From positions 4,340,001 through 4,404,000 of the forward strand of contig OZ253569.1 in the NCBI GenBank assembly GCA_965262875.1: 64,000 nt of DNA. The letters are read 5' to 3'. The notes beneath the pieces are model-generated. The model made no database searches. It was not told the origin of the DNA and worked only from the letters and a program-made list of their open reading frames with translations. The DNA is from JBALVT01 sp965262875. GTDB lineage: Bacteria > Pseudomonadota > Gammaproteobacteria > Pseudomonadales > Halieaceae. Shown here one piece after another: positions 34,643-43,707 of the stretch. A program made the position numbers and the translations under genes. How positions within the stretch are numbered: the stretch's first letter is position 1; each line of letters begins with the position of its first letter.

Positions 34643-35962
34643 GGTTCTTCCGAGTTTCCTATGGGTAAAAGCCAAACAATGGTCAGGAATGTGGTACAAG
34701 AGTCTTTTTTTATGGAGATATTCAAATGAAAGATACCGCGTTGTTTACTCAACTTTTGGGGCTTAGCGACCCATGGAAAATCACGGCTATTACCCCGGAT
34801 CTGACCGACAAATCAATTACCCTCCAGATAGATTGGCCAAAGGGAACGAAAGGCGCGTGTAGTGTCTGCCATGCCCTTTGTTCGGTTTACGACCATCGTG
34901 AGCAACGCACATGGCGACACCTTGATACGATGCAGTTCAAGACGCAGTTAGTTGCTCAGGTTCCGCGTATTCATTGTAAAGCGCATGGAATCAAAAGCCT
35001 GAAAGTACCGTGGGCAGATACGCAGGCACGCTTTACGCATTTATTTGAGCGTTTCGCTATTGATGTGCTGTCGGCTGCCAGCAACAAGACACAGGCCGCA
35101 AAACTACTTGGTCTGTCGTGGGATGAGGTGCATCATATTCAATCCCGAGCAGTGAAAAGAGGGATGGACAGACGCTCTGTTGAGGAAGTGAAACACCTTG
35201 GCATCGATGAAAAAAGTTTTCGCAAGGGGCAATCCTATGCCAGCCTGCTGTACGATTTGAATGCGTCCAGAGTGCTTGAGGTCGTGGCAGATAGAACGGC
35301 GGAATCGGCAACCGCATTGCTGTCCACGCTTCCAGAACAGCAGCGTAATGAAGTAGCTGCTGTTGCCGTGGATATGTGGGTTCCATTTATGACGGCAGTT
35401 GAGGCGACTTTACCGAACGCCGCCATTGTTCACGACAAGTTTCATATCGTCAGTTATCTTACAAAAATGGTTGACCAAGTCAGGCGCAAAGAAAATAAAA
35501 CATTAAGAGCCGCCGGTATCAATGACCTGGTCGGGTCTCGCTATACCTGGTTACGCAATCCCGACAACTGGAGTGAAAAAGATGAAGCCACTTTTTATGG
35601 CCTTCAATCAAAGGGGTTGAAGGTTGCCCGAGCCTGGGCAATCAAAGAGACGCTGCTTGACCTGTGGACTTACAGCTACGATAAACCAGCCCGGGCGTTC
35701 TTTAAGAAAGGGTACTGGTGGGCGACACATTCACGTCTAAAGCCGGTCATATCAGTCGCCAAGATGCTAAAGAAACATCTCGACAACATAATGACTTACT
35801 TGAAACATCGCATCACCAATGCGACCGCAGAAGGATTTAATTCAAAGATTCAGACAATAAAATCGGCTGCCCGAGGATTTAGAAACTTCGAAAACTATCG
35901 AGTTTCAATTCTGTTCCACTGTGGAAAACTCAACCTCTACCCACAGGATTCCCAGTAGAACC
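34643..35962 (+). mobile_element. ISL3-family element, copy 2
   Basis: 1320 bp with the same GGTTCTTCCGAGTTTCC-type ends as copy 1. Left flank is IS66 sequence, right flank is the helicase N-terminal part; no 8-bp duplication. Confidence 0.9.
34726..35958 (+). CDS. ISL3-family transposase (copy 2)
   Basis: 410 residues, intact, differing from copy 1 at four residues that I can see (S/P, T/A, W/G, I/V). Motifs as for copy 1. Confidence 0.93.
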   Translation: MKDTALFTQLLGLSDPWKITAITPDLTDKSITLQIDWPKGTKGACSVCHALCSVYDHREQRTWRHLDTMQFKTQLVAQVPRIHCKAHGIKSLKVPWADTQARFTHLFERFAIDVLSAASNKTQAAKLLGLSWDEVHHIQSRAVKRGMDRRSVEEVKHLGIDEKSFRKGQSYASLLYDLNASRVLEVVADRTAESATALLSTLPEQQRNEVAAVAVDMWVPFMTAVEATLPNAAIVHDKFHIVSYLTKMVDQVRRKENKTLRAAGINDLVGSRYTWLRNPDNWSEKDEATFYGLQSKGLKVARAWAIKETLLDLWTYSYDKPARAFFKKGYWWATHSRLKPVISVAKMLKKHLDNIMTYLKHRITNATAEGFNSKIQTIKSAARGFRNFENYRVSILFHCGKLNLYPQDSQ

Positions 35963-36409
35963 TAAAAAACTAATCCCAATCAACGTACATTCTTGAGCAC
36001 CACCAGGAAGTTCAATCTCCTTGGGGTCGCCTACATCTTGAGATGCAAGGCTACCAAGTGGCGCCCTAAGGTTGGCCATTTTAAAGTCGATATCGGTGAC
36101 TGTAATTCCTCTAGAAATAAATAAGGTGTGCTCCTCTCCTGATTCATCCGCATAAATAATACGAGCGATGGTGGGTTCTTTTTGAAGGTGTTGATAGCCT
36201 TCTCGAAGTGAGCGGCTGGACTTATCCAGCCGGCTGTGTGCGATAGGCCTCGTGAAGGTCTGAGGATTAGCTAATGGGCTGGAAGCGGAAGATGAAGATG
36301 ATTTATCAATAGCCGCACGGGCTATACGGGCCATCGTATCGAGCGTTTCACCCGAAAGGGATTTAAGGTACTCGTCACTACCTGCGTCAACATCTAAAAC
36401 TTCACTCAT
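35963..36409 (-). pseudogene. HelD/UvrD-like helicase, N-terminal segment
   Basis: MSEVLDVDAGSDEYLKSLSG, then HLQKEPTIARIIYADESGEE HTLFISRGITVTDIDFKMAN LRAPLGSLAS. The YIGR-like plus N/DWRAP-like pattern (here ANLRAPLGS) is typical of the N-terminal region of HelD-type UvrD helicases. ISL3 copy 2 cuts it before Walker A. The segment to 34398 lacks the intervening part, so sequence was deleted. 36410-36553 probably holds its promoter. Confidence 0.7.
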
Positions 36410-36553
36410 TATTCAATAACCTCCCGAATAAACTTATAGAAAATACAGGTAATTTTAAAATGCAATGAAAAATATCGTCACCGATGATAACTTCCGTTGA
36501 TTATCCCTATACTACTAGATTCATATTTTTTACTGAATTAAAGAGTTATAACC

Positions 36554-37607
36554 GAATCTGGTGTTTAGGCATGTGAAAAAAAGCGGCGTATCTGGTTGAT
36601 TGGTTATCGCGAAACAATCAAAAGGATACGCCACCATGAGCAAGAATAACGTTTTTGAATTTGAAGGTCGAGAAACGCGTGTTGATCCGTTGACTGAGCT
36701 GCTGCAAGACGGTGCACAGAAGCTGGTCTTCCAGGCTGTTCAGGCAGAGCTGTATGCCTGCCTTGAGCAGAACAGTGATCGTCGCACGGAAGATGGTCAT
36801 GCGGGAGTGGTTCGCAATGGCTATCAACCTGAGCGCGAGATCCAAACCGGCATCGGGCCGGTAACGGTCAAGATCCCCAAGGTCCGAGCTAAAACCGGTG
36901 AGCCGGTCACCTTCCAGTCGGCACTAGTCCCGCCCTATGTTCGCAAAACGCGTTCATTGGAAGCGGCGCTGCCCTGGTTGTATCTGAAGGGGATATCCAC
37001 TGGAGAGATGGGTGCCGCCCTGGAAGTCCTTGTAGGGCCAAAAGCGAAAGGCCTGTCTGCCAGCACGGTGTCGCGCCTGAAACAGACCTGGGCACAAGAA
37101 TACCGGCATTGGCGAGAACAACGACTGGACAAGGGTCAGTGGGTTTATATCTGGGCCGACGGCGTGTATAGCGGCTTGAGAGCCGAGCAGACAAAGCTGT
37201 GCGCCCTAGTCATCATTGGCGTGAACGAGCGCGGAGAGAAGCATTTCCTGGCCATTGAGGATGGTGCGCGCGAATCGACACAGAGTTGGCGCGAGGTGTT
37301 GTTGAGCCTGAAGTCCCGCGGGATGAATGCCCCTAAACTTGCTATCGGTGACGGAGCCATGGGATTCTGGGCGGCCATGGAGGAAGTGTATGACGAGACA
37401 CGGCAGCAGCGCTGCTGGATGCACAAGACAATGAACGTGCTGAACTGTCTCCCTAAGTCGAGTCAACCCAAGGCAAAGGGTGCCCTGCATTCAATTTGGC
37501 AGGCAGAAACAAAGACCGAAGCCGAGAAGGCATTCGATCTGTTTGTGAATACCTATGACGCCAAATACCCGAAGGCAACGCTCTGTTTACAGAAGGATCG
37601 TGAGTAA
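36554..37607 (+). mobile_element. IS256-family element, 3'-truncated
   Basis: Left end GAATCTGGTGTTTAGGCATG resembles the terminal repeat found with the IS256 3' remnant at 41361. The right end is missing; a small palindromic repeat follows at 37615. Confidence 0.8.
36636..37607 (+). pseudogene. IS256-family transposase lacking its C-terminus
   Basis: 323 codons from the ATG at 36636. FEFEGRETRVDPLTELLQDG, VVRNGYQPEREIQTGIGPVT VKIPKVR, catalytic Asp residues in VYIWADGVYSGLR and LAIGDGAMGFWAAMEEV. The frame ends at ATLCLQKDRE, where the family continues with the catalytic Glu (PIEST region). About 80-100 residues are missing, so it is inactive. Confidence 0.92.
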
Positions 37608-37614
37608 AAGATTA

Positions 37615-37719
37615 GGGGACACTAACAATTTAACAACTTAAGTCTGACTCTTGGTATCCCATTATGGTAATCAAGTAACCAGCCTAGTGCCGTTAAGTTG
37701 TTAAACTGTTAGTGTCCCC
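37615..37719. repeat. 105-bp MITE-like palindromic repeat
   Basis: Left arm GGGGACACTAACAATTTAAC (27 nt in all) and right arm its complement with one mismatch (TTGTTAAACTGTTAGTGTCC CC). No coding capacity. Half of it recurs inverted at 41296. Confidence 0.75.
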
Positions 37720-37752
37720 AAAAAATAACCGTGGTCTGTCTGCACTTATAAG

Positions 37753-39348
37753 TTATTGATCTTTGGCAGCTCTTACCATGCGTTCAACGTCGGACAGCAA
37801 TTCCTTAGCATCGAACACGATCCCATCCTTTATCGTATAGCTCACGCCTCCAATTCGCTGTAATTCACCAGTCTCCCTATCCAGATACATATGGCCAGTG
37901 CCGTAGAGAACCTTGAAATTTGCGACTGGGTTTTCTTCAAGCAGAACTATGTCTGCTTTTTTGCCAGGGATGATCGAACCGATTTCATCTTCGAGACCCA
38001 ATAGCTCACACCATTTAGAGTCGCCGACTGAATCACCTCAAGTGGGTGGAACCCCGCTTCCTGCAGCAACTCGAGTTCTCTGATATAAGCGAAGCCAAAC
38101 AATTTGAATATAAACCCAGCGTCGGACCCCGTAACCACTCTGCCACCAGAATTTTTATAGTCATTAACGAAATCCATCCAGATTCTAAAGCTCTCTCTCC
38201 AAGCGACCTCGTCCGCCGTTGTCCAGTTAAAATGATAAGAACCGTGCAGTTCTGGATCGGGCATAAAAAATTCTTGTAACGCTGGAAGTGTATAGAGTTG
38301 ATGCCACTCCGCATCACGCGCCCTCATTACATCGCGGTTCGCCTCGTAGATGGTGAATGTTGGCACGAGGGTAAAATCTAGGTCGACAAGCTCATTACGA
38401 ACCTCATTCCATTTTTCAGTACCGCTGGACGCAGCTTGTTGCCAGAGCCGGCCTGCTTGGCCAAAGCGCCATTGCTCATCAGAATAGTTGTAGTCCACGG
38501 GATAGTCTTGAATAGTGCGGTCTGTGAACAATGATTCAGGCAAGCCATACCAGTGTTCCATGCTATCCAAACCCATTCGCGCACTGTCCATACGTTAGTT
38601 GAATATACTGAGGTCTGATCATGGTGATTTGAAGTCCCCATTCCCAATTCAATCGCCGTATCGTAAATTGCCTGAGTAGCTGCGCGGGTAGCTCCTCTCA
38701 GTTTCACTCCATCCGCACCTCGCCTATTAACTTCTCTCACCCATGCCTCCGCAGCTTCGGCGGTCGTCACGGTGCTACCGGGGAACATAGTGTGAACAAT
38801 AATTCTCGGCGCAGTGATTTCTCCCTGCTCACTACGCTCACTATGTTCGACAGTCCAGTCCAGTCCAGACCCATACCGGCTCCAACCTCTCTAACAGTTG
38901 TTATGCCGTGAGCCATCCATAATTTGAAAATGTATTCCGGCGGCGTTATCGGACCAGTGAGCCCCTGACCAGTTGTACCAATATGTGTATGAGCATCGAT
39001 GAAACCGGGCAATGCATACATGCCATTTCCTTCGATCACTTCGGCGTTGGCGATGTCCGGTGCGACAGTGACAATTGATTCAATTCGATCACCTGCAATT
39101 ACTATTGAAACTGGCCCTCTGGGCGGCGCACCCTCCCCATTAATTAGCATCACATCTTTGATGATCAGCCTATCGAATGGGCCCTGTCCTTCAGATCGCA
39201 TAGGAGCTTGTTCAGGAATGGCAATGCCATTACGAATAGTGCGAGCCGCACTCTCTTCGCCGGGTAGAACCGAGCTTGGGGCTTGAGCTACAGCGAGTCC
39301 CGCTGCGAACAAGAGTCCTAGAACTGAAAAGAATCTAAACATAGTCAT
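37753..39348 (-). pseudogene. Exported amidohydrolase, multiple frameshifts
   Basis: Four overlapping frames make one imidazolonepropionase-like amidohydrolase: signal peptide FRFFSVLGLLFAAGLAVAQA, metal motif PGFIDAHTHIGT, AWVREVNRRGADGVKLRGAT, HHDQTS, DSMEHWYGLPESLF, VVTGSDAGF, and IGSIIPGKKADIVLLEENPV. Shifts lie near 38830, 38590 and 38000. Full length would be about 530 residues. Such enzymes hydrolyse C-N or C-O bonds in cyclic amides, dipeptides or xenobiotics. IS4-like copy B landed about 60 bp upstream of its start. Confidence 0.85.
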
Positions 39349-39518
39349 TAGTGATCCCAGTGGAATTTTCTCAAAACATATTCGGAGAATGAATTACTAC
39401 AGTGTAATAAAATAACTAGAGTTTAGAGCGAAAGAGCTGTTGTCGGAAGCTTCAATCCCGACTCCTTTTCCTTAATGTTCTCTCAAAACCTGCGTGTAAT
39501 ACAAGCTGCAACGCAATG

Positions 39519-40811
39519 TTACCCATCTTGTATATAATCTACCGCACCAGGGGCTTGGAATTTTTTGCATCTTTCGTTCCACCAGCTTCGAACGTTAACA
39601 TGGCGAAAATGTTTTGTCAGACCCAGCCTGATTCTTCCCGCTGTAATAATATCCGGCTTGCGCCATGGTGCATCCGTCACCAGTGGGCCCGCTTTATCAC
39701 CCAATACCAGCGTCAACAAATGAAGCAGTCCGTAACCTACAGTCGTCAAGTGAACCCAGCGATGCAGCGTTTGGCGCCGTTGCTGCCAGGCTTCTTTGAG
39801 CCCCCACAATTGTTTCAACTGGTAGTACATCGACTCAATCGACCAACGCAGTCCGTAATCTTCAATCACTTGTTCGCTCGTTAGAGTCGTATCGGTTGAA
39901 AGAAATAATCGAGTCTTGGTCCACTGACCTTTACCCCTGTCTAGCTCGCACCAAACGGCTCTGACTAACTGACCGTCAAGGAACCTTGCCTTGGCGAGCC
40001 GACTACGGTATCTCACCTTTTGTTCTTTTCCGTACAGCCGCAGTAGTGCTTCCGTCTTTTTAAAGTGGGCAATTCGCTTGGGTGTGTGTTTTTCGCCATA
40101 CTTGCGTGGCCGCCCGCGTTGCCCCGGTTTTCGTTCGGGGGGTTCGTCGTAAAGCCGCGTATCGATTCTCGCCTGGCCAATCACGGTAAAACCGTACGCT
40201 GTCATCGCGTTGATAAATCGTTTGCGCATATACCAGCAATCGACCAATACCCTCACCGTTTTATCTTCAAACAAGCGGTAAACAGCACGCATGATCACTG
40301 TCGCTGCGACCAGCTTGCCCGTATTCCCTGCACTGGGTATCAGTCGGAACAATAGAGGTATCGCCGTCGTCTCCAGCGGTGTGCGCCTGAAAACAGCCGC
40401 TAAACTAACCCAGCATTGACCACGAACATAGGCGGCTAAATTCGGCTTATTTCCGTGCTGATGATGTATCTGGCTGCCCGGTGCTTTTTTCGAGGCTCGT
40501 AGACTCACCGTATCGTCAATCGCTAAATATAGAACGGGATCATTCTTGGCACTAAGAACCAGACAGACGAACTGTCTTGCCAGCTTCAACCAGGACCACT
40601 TTCCGGCTTCAAGCCATTTGTAATACGTCGTCCAGTGCCTTTGCATGTCTAGAAACAAATAGGTTTCGGTGACAAAGCCAGCGGGCGTTAACATAGCGCC
40701 GATCAATAGTTCAATGAATGTGCCTACGGATCTTGGGGGTAGCGCTTTGCTTAAAAATGTTATCCAATAGCACAGTTCGCGGGGGATGTGAGCACATCCT
40801 GTTGCGTTCAT
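39519..40811 (-). CDS. IS4/IS701-like transposase (copy B)
   Basis: 430 residues from the ATG at 40811, chosen because GGAGG lies 6 nt upstream; a longer frame to 40880 would start inside the hairpin. Catalytic regions VLYLAIDDTVSLRASKK and VRVLVDCWYMRKRF, and a perfect YREK signature in YGLRWSIESMYYQLKQLWG. Basic linker GQRGRPRKYGEKH. Intact, the master version of the interrupted copy A. Confidence 0.93.
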   Translation of the reverse strand: MNATGCAHIPRELCYWITFLSKALPPRSVGTFIELLIGAMLTPAGFVTETYLFLDMQRHWTTYYKWLEAGKWSWLKLARQFVCLVLSAKNDPVLYLAIDDTVSLRASKKAPGSQIHHQHGNKPNLAAYVRGQCWVSLAAVFRRTPLETTAIPLLFRLIPSAGNTGKLVAATVIMRAVYRLFEDKTVRVLVDCWYMRKRFINAMTAYGFTVIGQARIDTRLYDEPPERKPGQRGRPRKYGEKHTPKRIAHFKKTEALLRLYGKEQKVRYRSRLAKARFLDGQLVRAVWCELDRGKGQWTKTRLFLSTDTTLTSEQVIEDYGLRWSIESMYYQLKQLWGLKEAWQQRRQTLHRWVHLTTVGYGLLHLLTLVLGDKAGPLVTDAPWRKPDIITAGRIRLGLTKHFRHVNVRSWWNERCKKFQAPGAVDYIQDG

Positions 40812-40850
40812 AGCGGCCTCCAGAAGAAATCGATTCATTTCTTTCTGAAG

Positions 40851-40898
40851 GCCGCGCCCTATACACCTTTTAAAAAGCAAAGCTGTATAGGGCGCGGC
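40851..40898. repeat. 15-bp stem-loop upstream of IS4-like transposase (copy B)
   Basis: GCCGCGCCCTATACA and TGTATAGGGCGCGGC form the same hairpin as in copy A, 40 nt upstream of the start codon. Confidence 0.7.
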
Positions 40899-41053
40899 AA
40901 ACTTTTTGCCGCTTTATGTCAAGTTTTTTCGCACACTTTGCGCGATAATCTTCCTCCCCAGACTCTAAACTCTAGTAAAATAAAGTAGTTAAGCAAAAGA
41001 CTTCGCTGTCTCTGAACTCGTCATATCAAGAATCGATAATAGTTTGATCTTAA

Positions 41054-41295
41054 TTAAATTCGAACAGCAGATTCAATAACTACTGGTTCTGCAATTATCT
41101 GTCCTTGAGTATATTCCGAATCAGAGCTTGACTCAACTGGCGATCGGTTAATGGCTCTTACTACATTCATTTCCCGAACTACTTTGCCGAATGCAGCAAA
41201 GCCTTGATTATCCGCGTTCCGTGGTTCGCCAAAATTCAAACCGGGCTGATCGCCGATGCAAATAAAAAATTCGGAGCCTGCCGAAAAAAAGACTA
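41054..41295 (-). pseudogene. Cyclophilin-type peptidyl-prolyl isomerase, C-terminal fragment
   Basis: FSAGSEFFICIGDQPGLNFG EPRNADNQGFAAFGKVVREM NVVRAI: the FFI-x-IGD and GFAAFGKV motifs are those of cyclophilins. The N-terminal half, with the catalytic Arg, is missing because the fragment starts at the MITE-like repeat at 41296. Confidence 0.85.
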
Positions 41296-41351
41296 GGGGA
41301 CACTAACAGTTTAACAACTTAACGGCACTAGGCTGGTTACTTGATTACCAT
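41296..41351. repeat. Half copy of the MITE-like repeat, inverted
   Basis: GGGGACACTAACAGTTTAAC ... GGTTACTTGATTACCAT matches the reverse complement of the right half of 37615-37719, then stops. Confidence 0.75.
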
Positions 41352-41360
41352 GAGTTATTG

Positions 41361-41461
41361 TCAAATCTGGTGTTTTGGCGCATGAGTCAAGCGGCGACCT
41401 GATCGATTGCTGTTACCTCGATTCCATCTTTGAATTTGATTCCCGTAATCACTTTGGGGAA
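41361..41461 (-). mobile_element. IS256-family element, 3' end remnant
   Basis: Minus-strand codons PKVITGIKFKDGIEVTAIDQ VAA stop form an IS256 transposase C-terminus, followed by the terminal repeat CATGCGCCAAAACACCAGAT TT. Not contiguous with the truncated copy at 36554. Confidence 0.7.
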
Positions 41462-41721
41462 ATACAGGGGACAGCTACAACTTAACAACTTAAGGGCCTA
41501 CTTTGTACAATGTGAGCCTCCTAGATTCACGAATCTCGAGTCCTTTCTTTCTCCACTTTGTCGCTGTTTGTTCGATTAAGTAGGATTTACGATTTAGTAG
41601 ATTCGAGTGAGTTAGAAAAACGTGGTCTGCGCCCATTGGTTAAGTTTTCGCCACCCAACATTGCCAAGTCCCACCCTTCAAACTACTCTGTACGTTCCTC
41701 TGATACTCAATGAGAACCACC
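41462..41721. other. Non-coding stretch with a third GGGGACA arm
   Basis: A degenerate arm of the same repeat family (GGGGACAGCTACAACTTAAC, from 41467) is followed by about 200 bp without a recognisable gene. It includes AAAACGTGGTCTG, reminiscent of REP-type sequences. Confidence 0.4.
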
Positions 41722-41877
41722 ATGACCCAGAAACAAACAGACTCCGGACGAAGGCAGCTACTCACCGGCCTCGGCACGCTCGCTGCTGCCAGCCTGTTGC
41801 CCCATCGGTTGGCGGCGCAGGGTAGCGTTAATGAAGCAGAGATTCTCATCATCGGTGGCGGCATGGCGGGCGGAAGG
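41722..41877 (+). pseudogene. Tat-exported FAD/NAD(P)-binding oxidoreductase, N-terminal fragment
   Basis: SGRRQLLTGLGTLAAASLLP is a twin-arginine-type signal, then AEILIIGGGMAG, a Rossmann dinucleotide-binding start. The IS3 terminus at 41878 cuts it after about 50 codons; the rest is not found beyond that element. Confidence 0.75.
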
Positions 41878-41915
41878 TGTCAACCTCATATGGACAGTTA
41901 TTTTAAAGATAACAT

Positions 41916-42983
41916 CTATTTCACATAACCAGCGGCCGTGAGTGTCGGGAAGTTAACACGGTCGCAACGCATAGTCCCATCATTGCTGGACTCTACGGGG
42001 TTGATTGCCACTGTTGCTGGTGGCAATGATGCTCTCGGTCGTCCTCGAACAAAGCGTTCGGGGTTCTGCCGGTAACGTTCATCAAGCGCTCGCTGCTTTT
42101 GCTCGACCACGTCACGATATCGTCCTGTAAAGACCTGTTCCGGGGTAAACCCTGCCAGCCCACTGTGATGGTGTTTGAAGTTGTACCAGTGGAAATAACC
42201 TTCACACCAGAGCCGCGCGTGTGACATCGTGTCAAAGCGACCGGGATAATCCGGTTGGTATTTCTGCGTCTTAAACTGACTTTCACTGAACGCATTATCA
42301 TTGCTCACTCGAGGGCGGCTATGGCTACAGGTAACATCCAATTCTCGCATCAAGTCCAAATACCCGTGAGCGATCATCGGTGAACCACGATCCTGGTGTA
42401 GGGTAAGTTGACCAGGCTCAATACCATAGCCGGTGGTGGCCTCGTCCATCAGCTGCTTGGCTAGCGCGCTATTTTCCTTGCGTGAAACCATCCAGGCCAC
42501 GACAAAGCGGCTGAACAGGTCGAGCACCACATATAGTGATAAGTAGATGCCCCGTCGCACCAGCGGCAGTTTCGTAATATCCCATGTCCAGACATCGTGC
42601 GGGCCCGTGGCTAACAGCCGCGGTATGGCATGGTGCTGTGCAGGCCGCTGATTGCGCCGATCACCGGTCTCCTGCATGCTGCGAAGTAGCCGGTGCATGG
42701 TGCTCACCGAACACAGATATTGCTCCTGCTCAAGCAGGCGGTGATAGACCTCAGCTGGTGGCTGATCACAATAAGGTTCACTGTGCAGCGTATCGATTAC
42801 CGTTGCGCGTTCCTCGGCACTCAGTGCTCTCGGTTGCACAGCGTACTGCCGAGAACGTTGCGGCTCTAGATCACTGTCAGCTCGTTTTCTGTGCGCATAA
42901 ACACTGCTGCGATTGAGTCCCAGCGCACGGCACGCTTGCGACAATGGCCGTCTTGCAGGGCGATGGGTAATCACGTTATTCAC
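41916..42983 (-). CDS. IS3-family transposase OrfB (integrase domain)
   Basis: 355 residues. HTH-like LSQACRALGLNRSSVYAHRK, then the integrase core with Asp in VWTWDITKLPLVRRGIYL, Asp in LTLHQDRGSPMIAHGYLDLM, and Glu in NDNAFSESQFKTQKYQPDYP, plus FHWYNFKHHHSGLAGFTPEQ. Starts at an ATGA overlap with orfA, so it could be coupled rather than made by classical frameshifting. Intact. Confidence 0.93.
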   Translation of the reverse strand: MNNVITHRPARRPLSQACRALGLNRSSVYAHRKRADSDLEPQRSRQYAVQPRALSAEERATVIDTLHSEPYCDQPPAEVYHRLLEQEQYLCSVSTMHRLLRSMQETGDRRNQRPAQHHAIPRLLATGPHDVWTWDITKLPLVRRGIYLSLYVVLDLFSRFVVAWMVSRKENSALAKQLMDEATTGYGIEPGQLTLHQDRGSPMIAHGYLDLMRELDVTCSHSRPRVSNDNAFSESQFKTQKYQPDYPGRFDTMSHARLWCEGYFHWYNFKHHHSGLAGFTPEQVFTGRYRDVVEQKQRALDERYRQNPERFVRGRPRASLPPATVAINPVESSNDGTMRCDRVNFPTLTAAGYVK

Positions 42984-43384
42984 ACATCCTTCCCACTGCG
43001 TAAACGATCGAGCATCGACAAGGCTTTTTTTTGCAAATCCAGACAGTCGTTGGCACTCTCCAACTTGCGGTTCAGGCGATTGTTTTCTTTCTCAAGCTGC
43101 TCGATGCGCCGTTGAGCCGGTGTCTTCGAGGGTGCCGGGCCGGGAGCACTCTTGCTCAGGCCAGCAACCCCGTTTTCGGCATACTCGCGGCGCCAGGCGG
43201 AGAGTTGATTGCTGTAGAGTTTCTCACGGCGTAACAGGGCACCCAGTTCACCGTGCTTACAGGCGTCAGCTTCGGCCATCATGCGTAGCTTATACTCCGG
43301 CTTGAACTGGCGACGCGTGCGTTTCTCCAGTGCGGGCTCTGGTGTGACTTGTGTATTGAGTGGATCTGAGTGTGGTTTTGGCAT
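42980..43384 (-). CDS. IS3-family OrfA (DNA-binding)
   Basis: 134 residues. RRQFKPEYKLRMMAEADACK then LLRREKLYSNQLSAWRREYA, a HTH_8-type motif, followed by a coiled leucine-zipper-like IEQLEKENNRLNRKLESAND. Provides end recognition for the IS3 element. Confidence 0.93.
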   Translation of the reverse strand: MPKPHSDPLNTQVTPEPALEKRTRRQFKPEYKLRMMAEADACKHGELGALLRREKLYSNQLSAWRREYAENGVAGLSKSAPGPAPSKTPAQRRIEQLEKENNRLNRKLESANDCLDLQKKALSMLDRLRSGKDV

Positions 43385-43457
43385 TGTGTGGTTCCTGCAT
43401 CCATAGCCCTGAAATCTATGTTATCCCAAACAGGGAGTGTATGGGATCAGGTTGACA

Positions 43458-43659
43458 CACAGGGCCTCACTATCATCCTCAATAACCCCTAAGCCATTAT
43501 CGTACATCACGCCCAAATTATTTTGTGCATCCGCATCCCCCTGCTCTGCTAATTCGTATTGCGAACAGAAAAATGCATCATCAGACGGGCATTCGGCACT
43601 GGCGGAGGTGGCTGTGCTAAACACGGTGGCAAGCAGTACTACTAAAAGATGGTTTTCAT
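43458..43659 (-). pseudogene. Exported Sel1-repeat protein, N-terminal fragment
   Basis: ATG at 43659 with GAGGAA upstream (MKT...), a 1-nt shift in the A-run near 43650, then LLVVLLATVFSTATSASAEC (signal peptide) and QYELAEQGDADAQNNLGVMY DNGLGVIEDDSEAL, a Sel1 repeat. Cut by the IS3 end at 43457. Confidence 0.72.
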
Positions 43660-43707
43660 GACTTCCTCGTTGCTTCCAGGTGGTAAATCAGGCTGTGTGT
43701 TGTAACA

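Larger units (their letters stand above)
39416..40975 (-). mobile_element. IS4/IS701-like element, copy B (intact)
   Basis: 1560 bp, CTAGAGTTTAGAG inverted ends, 8-bp duplication TAAAATAA (39408-39415, 40976-40983). Confidence 0.95.
41878..43457 (-). mobile_element. IS3-family element
   Basis: 1580 bp with TGTCAACCT / AGGTTGACA ends. Two overlapping genes. Left flank is an oxidoreductase start, right flank a Sel1-type gene; no target duplication is visible. Confidence 0.88.
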
